A model generated the notes under the pieces. The model was not told where the DNA came from, did not search any database, and saw only the letters and a list, made by a program, of their open reading frames with translations. This document shows positions 8,500 to 16,222 of a stretch of 64,000 nt of DNA, in pieces. The stretch spans positions 2,666,001 to 2,730,000 of the forward strand of contig NC_014844.1 of assembly GCF_000176915.2 (NCBI RefSeq). The letters are read 5' to 3'. This DNA is from Pseudodesulfovibrio aespoeensis Aspo-2. GTDB taxonomy: Bacteria > Desulfobacterota > Desulfovibrionia > Desulfovibrionales > Desulfovibrionaceae. A program made the position numbers and the translations under genes. Positions within the stretch are counted from its first letter, which is position 1; every line of letters starts with the position of its first letter.

Positions 8500-9618
8500 C
8501 TATTTGAAAAGGTCCGCGTATTCCCCGTAGCCCTCGGCGGCCAGGGACTGGGCGGGCACAAAGCGCAAGGCTGCCGAATTGATGCAGTAGCGCAAGCCTC
8601 CGGGCTTTGGTCCGTCGTCAAAGACATGCCCCAGGTGGGAGTCGGCCAGCCTGCTGCGCACCTCGGTGCGCACGGCAAGCAGGCTGGCATCGCGCCGCGT
8701 CACCACGGCGTCTTCGGCCAGCGGCCTGGTGAAGCTCGGCCAGCCGGAGCCGGAGTCGAACTTGTCCGCAGACGAGAAAAGCGGCTCGCCGGAGACCGCA
8801 TCCACATAGATGCCGTCGCGGTGATTGTCCCAGTATTCGTTGTCAAAGGGAGGCTCGGTCCCCTCCCGCCGGGTGACCTCGAATTGCAGCGGGGTCAGGC
8901 TGCGGCGCAGGGTCGCATCATCAGGCCGGACAAACCCCCGCCAGCCGTCAGATCCGGCCTTGACAGGCGCGTGGACATCCCTGCCCCAGGTGTCGCGCAC
9001 AAACCGGTCCCTGCCTGACATGGTGCGGTACGCCTTGTAGCGCAGGGGGCATTGGCGCGAGTAATCCTGGTGGTACGCCTCGGCCTCGTAAAACGTGGTA
9101 AAGGGGAGAATGGGCGTAACCACCGGGCTGTCGAACCGGCCCGACTCCTCCAGCGCCCGCTTCGACGCCTCGGCCATCACCCGCTGTTCCTCGTCGTGCA
9201 CGAATATGGCAGACTCGTATTGCGGCCCCCGGTCGCCAAAGGAGCCGTCCTCGTCCGTGGGGTCAAAACACTTCCAGTAATGATCCAGCACCTCGGCATA
9301 GCTCACCTTCTCCGGATCGAAAAAGACCTGCACCGCCTCCCGGTGTCCGGTCCTGCCAGTGGAGACCGCTTCATACGTCGCCTCGGCCCCGGTCCCGCCC
9401 GCATAGCCGGAGACCGCCCGGACCACGCCGGGCAACCGGGCCATGTCGGACTCCACGCACCAGAAGCAGCCGCCCGCCAGGGTGGCCACTTCGACTTTTT
9501 CCGCATTGCTCATGCTATTCTCCCTCGAAGCCTCGCCCCAGGCCGACAGCCCGGCCAGCGCCATGACCAACGACGCGGCCAGTGCCGCCGCACTCAGGAT
9601 GATTCGTTTTCCGGCCAT
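8500..9618 (-). CDS. msrAB: Fused peptide-methionine sulfoxide reductase MsrA-MsrB
   Basis: 372 residues. Signal-peptide-like N-terminus (residues 1-30), MsrA domain ~43-200 with catalytic C51 in GGCFWCVE, MsrB domain ~225-360 with catalytic C345 in CINSAALRF. Reduces both Met-sulfoxide epimers. The MsrB part lacks the zinc CxxC pairs, as in Neisseria PilB. The position of the PilB resolving Cys is Ser291 here (DSGSGWPSF), so thiol recycling must differ. A GAGGGAG ribosome site precedes an internal ATG at 9513 (MSNAEK), which would give a form without signal peptide. The first ATG has a poor ribosome site. Confidence 0.93.
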   Translation of the reverse strand: MAGKRIILSAAALAASLVMALAGLSAWGEASRENSMSNAEKVEVATLAGGCFWCVESDMARLPGVVRAVSGYAGGTGAEATYEAVSTGRTGHREAVQVFFDPEKVSYAEVLDHYWKCFDPTDEDGSFGDRGPQYESAIFVHDEEQRVMAEASKRALEESGRFDSPVVTPILPFTTFYEAEAYHQDYSRQCPLRYKAYRTMSGRDRFVRDTWGRDVHAPVKAGSDGWRGFVRPDDATLRRSLTPLQFEVTRREGTEPPFDNEYWDNHRDGIYVDAVSGEPLFSSADKFDSGSGWPSFTRPLAEDAVVTRRDASLLAVRTEVRSRLADSHLGHVFDDGPKPGGLRYCINSAALRFVPAQSLAAEGYGEYADLFK

Positions 9619-9724
9619 GGCTGGACTCGATTCTGCTAAAAGATACTATTCCCAACTTTGCAGAGATAGGCATGGCTGCGTTGGCTGTCAACGGGCCAGG
9701 GCCGCCGCTGGCCGCGCACGCGAA

Positions 9725-9756
9725 AGAGCCGGGCTGCCCGCAGGCGGTCCGGCTCT
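9725..9756 (-). terminator. Terminator of the gene at 9800-10417
   Basis: AGAGCCGG (9725-9732) pairs with CCGGCTCT (9749-9756). On the minus strand the stem is followed by TTCGCG, a weak U tract. It lies between the stop of the hypothetical gene and the msrAB start. Confidence 0.55.
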
Positions 9757-9799
9757 TGTGTTTCGATGGCTGGCTTGAAACCTGGCGGGCAGGCCGGAG

Positions 9800-10417
9800 C
9801 TACACCCGCAGGTCCAGGCTGGCGTAGGTTGCGCCTGTTTGGTTGTGTACCATGCCGCCGCCCATGAGCAGGGACGAGGCGGACGAATTGGACTCGAACC
9901 AGATGGACATGCTCTGGGCGCTCAGGCTCCGGCGCAGCTGGCTGGGCGTCAGCTTGCGCTCCGCCGTGCTGTTCAGCTTGCTCAGCTGCACGCCCTCCTC
10001 GAATTTTTCCGCCATTTCGGGATTGTCGAGAAAATACTTGTCGATGGCCGCCTTGTCCGGATGCCCCTTCTGGGCCGTGACAACGCCGGTGGACGAGTCC
10101 ACACTGAGCTTGATGTCGATGGAGGTGTCCACGCCAAGCTTGGTCATGTCAGCCTCGAACTGCTCGGACCACTCCTTTTCCAGGTTCTCCTTGTAATCGG
10201 CCAGATCCTTGAAGGTCAGCTTGTTGCCGTTTGACTTCGGAATGTTCGCCAGCAGCGACTCGATCTGCTCCCGCACCTGGGACATGGACGAGGTCTGGCT
10301 GGTGGAGCTCGTCGAGGACTGCTGGATCTGAGCCTTCAGGGCCGCCTCGGCCTCCTGGCGGGCCTTGGCCGCCTGCTGCGCAGTGGACCCGTATGTTGTG
10401 TCAATGGCTGTCGTCAT
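9800..10417 (-). CDS. Conserved-looking hypothetical protein
   Basis: 205 residues, hydrophilic, no signal peptide or membrane segment. Residues 15-60 are Ala/Gln/Ser/Thr-rich and low complexity (QEAEAALKAQIQQSSTSSTS). A helical region follows (LADYKENLEKEWSEQFEADM) and then a calcium-dependent-looking but unassigned stretch (LSVDSSTGVVTAQKGHPDKA). The C-terminus is Ser/Gly-rich. The ATG at 10417 follows AAGGAGAG by 6 bases, which fixes the start. I do not recognise the family; the composition recalls flagellar or surface-associated proteins of this group, which is only an impression. Confidence 0.75.
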   Translation of the reverse strand: MTTAIDTTYGSTAQQAAKARQEAEAALKAQIQQSSTSSTSQTSSMSQVREQIESLLANIPKSNGNKLTFKDLADYKENLEKEWSEQFEADMTKLGVDTSIDIKLSVDSSTGVVTAQKGHPDKAAIDKYFLDNPEMAEKFEEGVQLSKLNSTAERKLTPSQLRRSLSAQSMSIWFESNSSASSLLMGGGMVHNQTGATYASLDLRV

Positions 10418-10569
10418 CCCACTCTCCTTCTTCCTGCGCTTGCACAGGGAAATTTTTGCATTCCCCTCCAGCACAGCACGAATCGTACCACCCAGCCAAT
10501 TGCACAGACGCGGCCGTGTGTGCTATCGTCATGACAATCAATCCGCTGCGATCCAAAAGGGAGAGGACC

Positions 10570-10863
10570 ATGGCTGATACCGAACTCACGGTCAGGGGAG
10601 TTGATCTGAACAAAATCCGCAACCGCAATGAAAAACGGGTTGCAAAATTCATGGTCGAAATTCTCGACCAGTATTACGAGGACTACCTCTTCGAGCAACT
10701 CGACCTGGAAGACATCTACGCCCTGACCCTCAACCTGTTGCCCGCCCGCTACGTCCAGCGCGGCTCCATCATCCTCTCCGACCGACTCTCCGACTTCGTC
10801 ATCAAAAGCAAAATCCGCGAAGCCACCGAACGCGTCCTCGAAAACCCCACCCGATCGGATTAG
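10570..10863 (+). CDS. ComFB-like small protein
   Basis: 97 residues. NEKRVAKFMVEILDQYYED then DIYALTLNLLPARYVQRG matches the late-competence ComFB domain, in which a DixAxxLN-LPxxYv stretch is conserved. The zinc-binding Cys residues seen in Bacillus ComFB are absent. ComFB-type domains have been reported to bind cyclic di-nucleotides in cyanobacteria; whether this one does is unknown. GGGAGAGG precedes the ATG. Ends just before a long hairpin. Confidence 0.75.
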   Translation: MADTELTVRGVDLNKIRNRNEKRVAKFMVEILDQYYEDYLFEQLDLEDIYALTLNLLPARYVQRGSIILSDRLSDFVIKSKIREATERVLENPTRSD

Positions 10864-10880
10864 GATTTCGCCTGCGGCGA

Positions 10881-10950
10881 CCAGAGAGGGGCGGGAGAGG
10901 GGAAACCCCTTTTGAGAAAAAGTGGTTTCCCCTCTCCCGCCCCTCTCTGG
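10881..10950. repeat. Perfect 27-bp inverted repeat (REP-like or terminator)
   Basis: Arms 10881-10907 and 10924-10950 are exact reverse complements; the 16-base loop is CCTTTTGAGAAAAAGT. The arms are purine-rich on one side (GAGAGGGGCGGGAGAGGGGA). Much longer than a usual intrinsic terminator. It follows the ComFB gene by 17 bases and may terminate it. The gap continues to 11237 with two related 23-bp copies and a small palindrome. Confidence 0.85.
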
Positions 10951-11031
10951 ACTCTCCCCACCCTCTCCCCTTCCCCCAAACTTTTTATGGGGGGGATATC
11001 TGAATGGAAAGGCGAGAGCGAAGAGGAGGAA

Positions 11032-11160
11032 GAAAGGTTCGACTGCGAGGCGCGAAAAGAGGCCTAAAGTGAATCGCGGACTACCCGACGAGACTCTCTA
11101 CCTCCCGACCCGTGCCGCGACCCCGGCTGGGAAGTGAGAAAGGTTCGAGTGCCAGGCGCG
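11032..11160. repeat. Two 23-bp direct repeat copies 106 bp apart
   Basis: Copies at 11032-11054 and 11138-11160 share GAAAGGTTCGA-TGC-AGGCGCG with two differences in 23 bases. The bases after each copy are also loosely alike. They sit in the 374-bp gap between convergent genes. The core AAGGTTCGA also occurs near 2639. Confidence 0.6.
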
Positions 11161-11179
11161 GCAAGGGGATCAAGCTCGA

Positions 11180-11198
11180 CGCGTAGATTACCTACGCG
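11180..11198. repeat. Small palindrome after the RND gene
   Basis: CGCGTAG (11180-11186), loop ATTAC, CTACGCG (11192-11198). It may be the core of a larger imperfect hairpin spanning about 11160-11220 at the 3' end of the RND gene. No U tract. Confidence 0.5.
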
Positions 11199-11237
11199 AG
11201 GGTTTGGGCTTCTTGTCGCAACGACGCAATCGGGCCT

Positions 11238-14200
11238 TTATCGCTTCCCAGGCTTTTCCATGGGGATGGCGAACATGAGGAGCGCGGGAATGACGAAGAT
11301 GGTGAACACCGTGGACAGCGCAAGGCCGCCAAGCACGACCGAGCCGAGGCCGCGGTAGAGCTCCGAGCCGGGGCCGGGGGCCACGGCCAGGGGCAGCATG
11401 CCGAACAGCGAGGTGGTGGCCGACATGTAGATGGGCCGCAGCCGGGTGCGCGTGGCGTCGAGGATCGCCTCCTTGTAGTCCATGCCATGCTCGCGGACGT
11501 TGCCCAGCGACTGGTGGACGATGAGGATGGCATTGTTGACCACCACGCCGATGAGGATGACAAAACCGAGCATGGTCAGGATATCCAGCGGCTGGGCCGC
11601 GATGAACCAGTTCTCGAGCTTGAGTCCCAGAAACCCGCCCGCGCTCGCGAGCGGGATGGTGAACAGGATGATCAGCGGGTAGACAAAGTTGCCGAACAGG
11701 GCGGACATGAGCAGATAGGTGATGATGATGGCCAGCAGGAAGTTCCACTGCAAGGCCTCGCGGGTCACGGTCAGCTTGTCTGCCGCACCGGCAAGACGCA
11801 CGGTCAGGCCGTCGAGCAGCCCCATCTCGCGCACCTTGGGGATCATGGAGTTCTCGATGATCTCCATGGCCTGTTGCAGGGGCATGTCGGTCGGCGGCGT
11901 CACCTGGAGCGAGACCGTGCGCTGGCGTTCCAGGTGCCTGATCTGGTTCATGGAATAGGTGCGCTCGACATTGACCAGGGAGCTGACCGGCACGGCCCAG
12001 CCGTTGGGCACCGCCACCAGGGCGTCGAGCAGATCCTCAGGAGTGGCAATGTCCGTGACCGACCCCTTGAGCACGAGGTCCACCTTCTTCTTCCCGTCCT
12101 CCTTGAAGTCGCCGATCTTGCGGCCATCGAGGATGACATCCACGGCCACGCCCAGGTCCTCGGTGGACATGCCCGCAGCCCGGACCCGGTCGCGCTCCGG
12201 CATCAGGCGGATTTCCGGATACAGCAGCTCAAGGGAAGGCACCGGGCGCACCTGCGCACCGGGAATCTCCTGCATGGTCATGCCGAACATGGTCCCGGCG
12301 GCGGCCACGAGGCGCTCCAGGCTCGGGCCGGAAAAATCCACGTCGATGACGCGGCCCTTGCCAAGCCCCTGCTCGAAGATGGACGCCTGGATGGACACGC
12401 CGTACATGCCCGGAATGGAATTGATAATGCGCGTAAACAGCGGCGTCAACTCGCCGCCCCGCTGCTCGTCCGTGGACACCGCGCCAAACAGGTTGATGGT
12501 GGGCGCGGACACGAAGAACATGTCCTGAATCCCAGGCATACCGTTGACATCGGTCATGAAATGCGGCTCGCTCTGCTCCCAGACATATTCGCCCATGCCC
12601 AGCCGCTCCTCATAGGAGAGGCCCGGCGGGGGGATAAGGATGGAGATGACCAGGTTGCGGTTGCCCTGGGGCAGGTACTCCATCTTGGGGAAGAACGACC
12701 AGGCGATGAATACCGAGGCGGCGGTCAGAGCCGCTACGGTGATGATGCGGTTGCGCGGCAGGGTGATGGCCTTGTCGAGCAGGTTGATGATCATGTCCGA
12801 GGCCCGACCACCCAGTTTCGTCAGCGGAATCAGCGCCCGCTTAATTCTCGAGAGCCTGGGCGCGGCAGCCTCGCCGCCCGGTCCCGCGGCCAGGGCCCGC
12901 CGCTCGGCCACGCCGTAAAGCTGGCGCGCCAGCATGGGGATGACCAGCACGGACACGAACAGAGACAGGGTGATGGCGCAGGTGACCGCGATGGCGATGT
13001 CCTTGAAGAGCTGCCCGGCCTCCTGCTCCATGAAGACCACGGGCAGGAACACGGCCACGGTGGTCAGGGTCGAGGCCACGACAGCCCCCCAGACCTCCCT
13101 GGTGCCATCGTAGGCCGCGGCCACGGCTCCCTTGCCCAGCCGCCGGTGCCGGTCGATGTTCTCCAGCACCACGATGGCGTTGTCCACGAGCATGCCCACC
13201 GCAAAGCTGATGCCCGCCATGGACACGACGTTGAGCGAGCGGCCCGCCGCCGAAAAGATGATGAACGAGCCGATGATGGAAATGGGGATGGACAGGGCCA
13301 CGATGAGGGTGGACGAGAACGACTGCAAAAAGACGAACAGGACCACGATGGCCAGGACCGAGCCGATCATGATGTTCTGCTGGACCAGATCGATGGCGCC
13401 GTTGATGTAGGGCCGCTGATCGTAGACCCACTGGAGGGTGACGCCGTTGTCCTTGAGGATTTTCTCATTGAGGTCGTCCACCACCGTCTTGACCGAGTCG
13501 GTCATGGCAATGACGTTGGTGCCCGGCTCGGGCTTGACGCCGACAGCCATGCCCGGCACGCCGTTGTGGAGCATGGCCACGGAGTGCTTCTCGTTGCCGT
13601 GCCTGACCTTGGCCACGTCGCTCAGCATGACCCTGTGCTGGCCCGAAGAGGAGATGACGATGCGCTCGATGTCCTCCGGGGTCTTGAACTCGGCAGGGGT
13701 GCGGATGCGGTAGTCGCGCCGCCCCACGCCGAGGTTGCCCGCCGAGATGGAGACGTTCTCCTTCTGGAGGATGCCGGAGAGCTGGGGAATGGTCAGGTTG
13801 TAGGCGGCCAGCTGGACCGGATCGAGGATGATCTGCATCTCGTTGTCCCGCCCGCCGCCCACGAAGAGGTCGGCCACGCCGGGCACGCGCTCGATGTACT
13901 GGCGCACCTCGTCCTCGAAGAAGGTCCGGTAGGTCTGCACGTCGCGTTCATTGCCCGGCAGGGTGCGCATGACCATCCAGATGACCGGCGAGGTGGACGC
14001 GCCCGTGGCCGAGACCACCGGGCGGTCTGTGTTGTCCGGGTATTCCGGCACCTCGTCGAGCTTGTTGGAGACGCGCAGCAGCGCGGTGTCCACGTTGACG
14101 CCGATCTCGAAGGTCAGGGTCAGCTCGGCCTGCCCGTTGTAGCTTGAGCTTTCCATCTCGGTCAGGCCGGGGATGCCCTTGAGCACCTTTTCCTGCTCCT

Positions 14201-14393
14201 CGATGATGTCGCGCTCGATCTCGTAGGGCGTGGCGCCAGGCCAGGTGGTGGTGACGGTGATGACCGGCTCGGTCACGTCCGGCGACAACTGGTAGGGCAG
14301 CGTGCGCAGGGAGATATAGCCGAACATGACGATGAGAATGACGCCCACGAGGACGGCGACCGGCTTCTCGATGGCGGCTTTGACGATATCCAC
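11238..14393 (-). CDS. RND-family efflux transporter, inner-membrane permease
   Basis: 1051 residues, full length for AcrB/MexB-type pumps. Begins MDIVKAAIEKPVAVLVGVIL with the first membrane helix. SFAVGMLVDNAIVVLENIDR in the helix 4 region carries the proton-relay Asp. A second helix set from ~860 contains MLGFVILIGVVVNNAILIVH. Two large periplasmic loops are present. Drives proton-coupled export with the adaptor encoded 12 bases upstream. The start codon is GTG at 14391-14393. No outer-membrane channel gene is adjacent. Substrate unknown. Confidence 0.94.
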   Translation of the reverse strand: MDIVKAAIEKPVAVLVGVILIVMFGYISLRTLPYQLSPDVTEPVITVTTTWPGATPYEIERDIIEEQEKVLKGIPGLTEMESSSYNGQAELTLTFEIGVNVDTALLRVSNKLDEVPEYPDNTDRPVVSATGASTSPVIWMVMRTLPGNERDVQTYRTFFEDEVRQYIERVPGVADLFVGGGRDNEMQIILDPVQLAAYNLTIPQLSGILQKENVSISAGNLGVGRRDYRIRTPAEFKTPEDIERIVISSSGQHRVMLSDVAKVRHGNEKHSVAMLHNGVPGMAVGVKPEPGTNVIAMTDSVKTVVDDLNEKILKDNGVTLQWVYDQRPYINGAIDLVQQNIMIGSVLAIVVLFVFLQSFSSTLIVALSIPISIIGSFIIFSAAGRSLNVVSMAGISFAVGMLVDNAIVVLENIDRHRRLGKGAVAAAYDGTREVWGAVVASTLTTVAVFLPVVFMEQEAGQLFKDIAIAVTCAITLSLFVSVLVIPMLARQLYGVAERRALAAGPGGEAAAPRLSRIKRALIPLTKLGGRASDMIINLLDKAITLPRNRIITVAALTAASVFIAWSFFPKMEYLPQGNRNLVISILIPPPGLSYEERLGMGEYVWEQSEPHFMTDVNGMPGIQDMFFVSAPTINLFGAVSTDEQRGGELTPLFTRIINSIPGMYGVSIQASIFEQGLGKGRVIDVDFSGPSLERLVAAAGTMFGMTMQEIPGAQVRPVPSLELLYPEIRLMPERDRVRAAGMSTEDLGVAVDVILDGRKIGDFKEDGKKKVDLVLKGSVTDIATPEDLLDALVAVPNGWAVPVSSLVNVERTYSMNQIRHLERQRTVSLQVTPPTDMPLQQAMEIIENSMIPKVREMGLLDGLTVRLAGAADKLTVTREALQWNFLLAIIITYLLMSALFGNFVYPLIILFTIPLASAGGFLGLKLENWFIAAQPLDILTMLGFVILIGVVVNNAILIVHQSLGNVREHGMDYKEAILDATRTRLRPIYMSATTSLFGMLPLAVAPGPGSELYRGLGSVVLGGLALSTVFTIFVIPALLMFAIPMEKPGKR

Positions 14394-14405
14394 GGATGCC
14401 TCCGG

Positions 14406-15464
14406 CTAGTTCTGCGGGGTGGCGGCCACGGGCTGTCCCGGCATGAGCCGCTCGTTGCCCTTGATGACCACGTCCATGCCTTCCGCGAGCTTCGGGGACT
14501 TGACGCCAGCCATCAGCCCCTTGAAGCCCACCACGTAGACGGGAAAAGCCTCGGCCTTGCCGTCCACCACAGCCCAGACCACCTGTTCGCCACGCGCCGC
14601 AATGATGGCGTCGCGGGGGACCACCAGGGTGGCGCCGCCCAGCCCGCGCGGCAGGCTGACACGCGCCTCCATGCCCTCGGCCAGGGTGCTGTTGCCCGAC
14701 ACCCGGATCTTGACCGGAAAGGTGCGGGTGGCCACATCCCCCTTGGGAATGACGGCAAAGACCTCGCCGGTCATCTCGGTCCCTGCGGTGCGCACCTGGA
14801 CCGAAAGGCCGGGTTTGACCACGCCGTAGGCCTCGCCGGGCGCGTTGACCACCACGTCGAAGTGGTCGTCGCGGGCCACCACCGCCACGGTGGAGCCCAC
14901 GGACATCCATTCGCCTCGGGCCACGGGCACGTCGATGACAACGCCGTCAAAGGGGGCGCGGATGGTCTTCTTTTCCAGCTCTTCCAGCAGCTGGGCCATC
15001 TCGGCCTGCACGGCCTCGTACTTGTTCAAAAGCCCTTCCGCGGTCAGCCGCTTGGAGTCGAACTCGCCCTCGGCCACGGACTGGCTCTTGAACAGGGTGC
15101 GCACCCGCTCATGCTCCAGGCGCGCGAACTCGTACTCGGCGCGGGCCTGCTGGGCCAGGGCGCGGGCGCGGCGAATCTGCTTCTCCAGCAGGGTCGCGGA
15201 GAGCACCACCATGACATCGCCCTGTTTGACGCGCTGGCCGTCATCAACCTTGAGGTCCACCACCTTGCCCAGCACCTCGCTGGCCACATCGGATATCTCG
15301 GTGAAATACACGGTGCCGATGAACTCGGACTGGGGGACCATGTCGCCTGCGGTCACCTTGGCCGTGACCACGGGAGACGGGGGACGGCCCGTCTGGGCAT
15401 GCGCCGGAACAACAAGAGTGGCCGTCAGGAACAGGGCCGTTGCGAGCATCAATATGAGACGCAT
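14406..15464 (-). CDS. RND pump periplasmic adaptor (membrane fusion protein)
   Basis: 352 residues from the ATG at 15464, where the signal sequence MRLILMLATALFLTATLVVP begins. A lipoyl half (SEVLGKVVDLKVDDGQRVKQ), an alpha-hairpin (~100-160), the second lipoyl half (KTIRAPFDGVVIDVPVARGE) and beta-barrel and membrane-proximal domains follow in the usual order. A TTG at 15497 would add 11 residues. Bridges the RND permease and an outer-membrane channel. Middle gene of marR-adaptor-RND. Confidence 0.9.
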   Translation of the reverse strand: MRLILMLATALFLTATLVVPAHAQTGRPPSPVVTAKVTAGDMVPQSEFIGTVYFTEISDVASEVLGKVVDLKVDDGQRVKQGDVMVVLSATLLEKQIRRARALAQQARAEYEFARLEHERVRTLFKSQSVAEGEFDSKRLTAEGLLNKYEAVQAEMAQLLEELEKKTIRAPFDGVVIDVPVARGEWMSVGSTVAVVARDDHFDVVVNAPGEAYGVVKPGLSVQVRTAGTEMTGEVFAVIPKGDVATRTFPVKIRVSGNSTLAEGMEARVSLPRGLGGATLVVPRDAIIAARGEQVVWAVVDGKAEAFPVYVVGFKGLMAGVKSPKLAEGMDVVIKGNERLMPGQPVAATPQN

Positions 15465-15475
15465 AACACCATCAC

Positions 15476-15636
15476 TTATTTGCTTGAATTTTTCCAAGGC
15501 TTGAAAATTGAAAGCCAGATCATCAAGACCAAGCCCCCCACCTGAACCGAACCCCAGACGAAATCGAGCCGCTGGCTGGCGAAATAGGCCGCGTTGTCCA
15601 GGGCCGCGATGCCAAGTTGACCGAAATCTCCATCAT
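15476..15636 (-). pseudogene. Possible frameshifted small membrane peptide gene
   Basis: Between marR and the adaptor, one minus-strand frame ending in TAA at 15476 translates to a protein-like sequence, LDNAAYFASQRLDFVWGSVQ then VGGLVLMIWLSIFKPWKNSS, with a single hydrophobic helix. It has no in-frame ATG. Two ATGs at 15631-15636 lie in another frame just ahead, so one insertion or deletion would join them. It may be a broken small gene or chance. Confidence 0.3.
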
Positions 15637-15657
15637 GGTGGTCTTTGCGACCAGGAT

Positions 15658-16128
15658 TCACTCCGTCCCACGGAGCAGGCAGGCGTGATCGAACGACGGC
15701 TCGACGATCTTCCACAAGACCCGCATGCAGACTTCCAAATCCTCGGGCGAAATGTCGGCGCAACACCCCCGGCTGTTCTCAAGGGCCATTTGGATGGTCG
15801 CGTCCACCAGCCCGCGCCCCTGGTCGGTGATGAACAGGTGCTTGACCCTGCGGTCGCCGTCGCCGGACTCCCGGCGCACCAGCCCGCGCCGCTCCAATGC
15901 GGCCAGCAGACGGCTCACGCCGGTCTTCTCCTGCGAGAGCACCTCGCACAGCCTGCCCTGGCTCATCCCGTCGCACTTGTACAGGGGGAGCAGCGCACGC
16001 CACTGCTCCACGGTGATCCGGATGCCCTCTGCCGCGAACCGGGCCGCCAGACTGTTGGTAAGCAAACGGGACACCTTCCAGGTGAGAAACCCCAGGGAAT
16101 CCTTCGGATTGAGTCGGTCAATGGTCAT
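15658..16128 (-). CDS. MarR-family transcriptional regulator
   Basis: 156 residues. Winged helix-turn-helix: ITVEQWRALLPLYKCDGMSQ, then LSQEKTGVSRLLAALERRGL and the wing ESGDGDRRVKHLFITDQGR. The DxR motif (GDRR) is present. First gene of the efflux operon, so it probably represses the pump until a ligand binds. The ATG at 16128 is preferred to an upstream in-frame ATG at 16182 because the palindromic site at 16136-16149 then lies in the leader. Three Cys residues (CMRVLW and CC) leave redox sensing open. Confidence 0.88.
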   Translation of the reverse strand: MTIDRLNPKDSLGFLTWKVSRLLTNSLAARFAAEGIRITVEQWRALLPLYKCDGMSQGRLCEVLSQEKTGVSRLLAALERRGLVRRESGDGDRRVKHLFITDQGRGLVDATIQMALENSRGCCADISPEDLEVCMRVLWKIVEPSFDHACLLRGTE

Positions 16129-16135
16129 GGCGAAG

Positions 16136-16149
16136 GTTGTATATGCAAC
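16136..16149. promoter_or_regulatory. Candidate MarR operator
   Basis: GTTGTATATGCAAC, an imperfect palindrome (GTTG/CAAC arms around TATATG), sits 8 bases upstream of the marR start and in the 94-bp region shared with the divergent EndoQ-helicase gene. MarR autoregulation from such sites is common. Confidence 0.4.
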
Positions 16150-16222
16150 AAACACACAGGTCAACCGGTTTTTCGCAGGCATGCTGGTTGCAATAATGGG
16201 CGTATGCCTTTACTGTCCGGCC

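Noticed and set aside
11136..11165. tRNA-like T arm (GGTTCGA)
   Set aside because: No acceptor or anticodon arms can be folded around it.
11487..14147. 886-residue open frame on the plus strand
   Set aside because: It lies opposite the RND permease; the His/Asp/Gly/Arg-rich composition is typical of a GC-rich antisense shadow.
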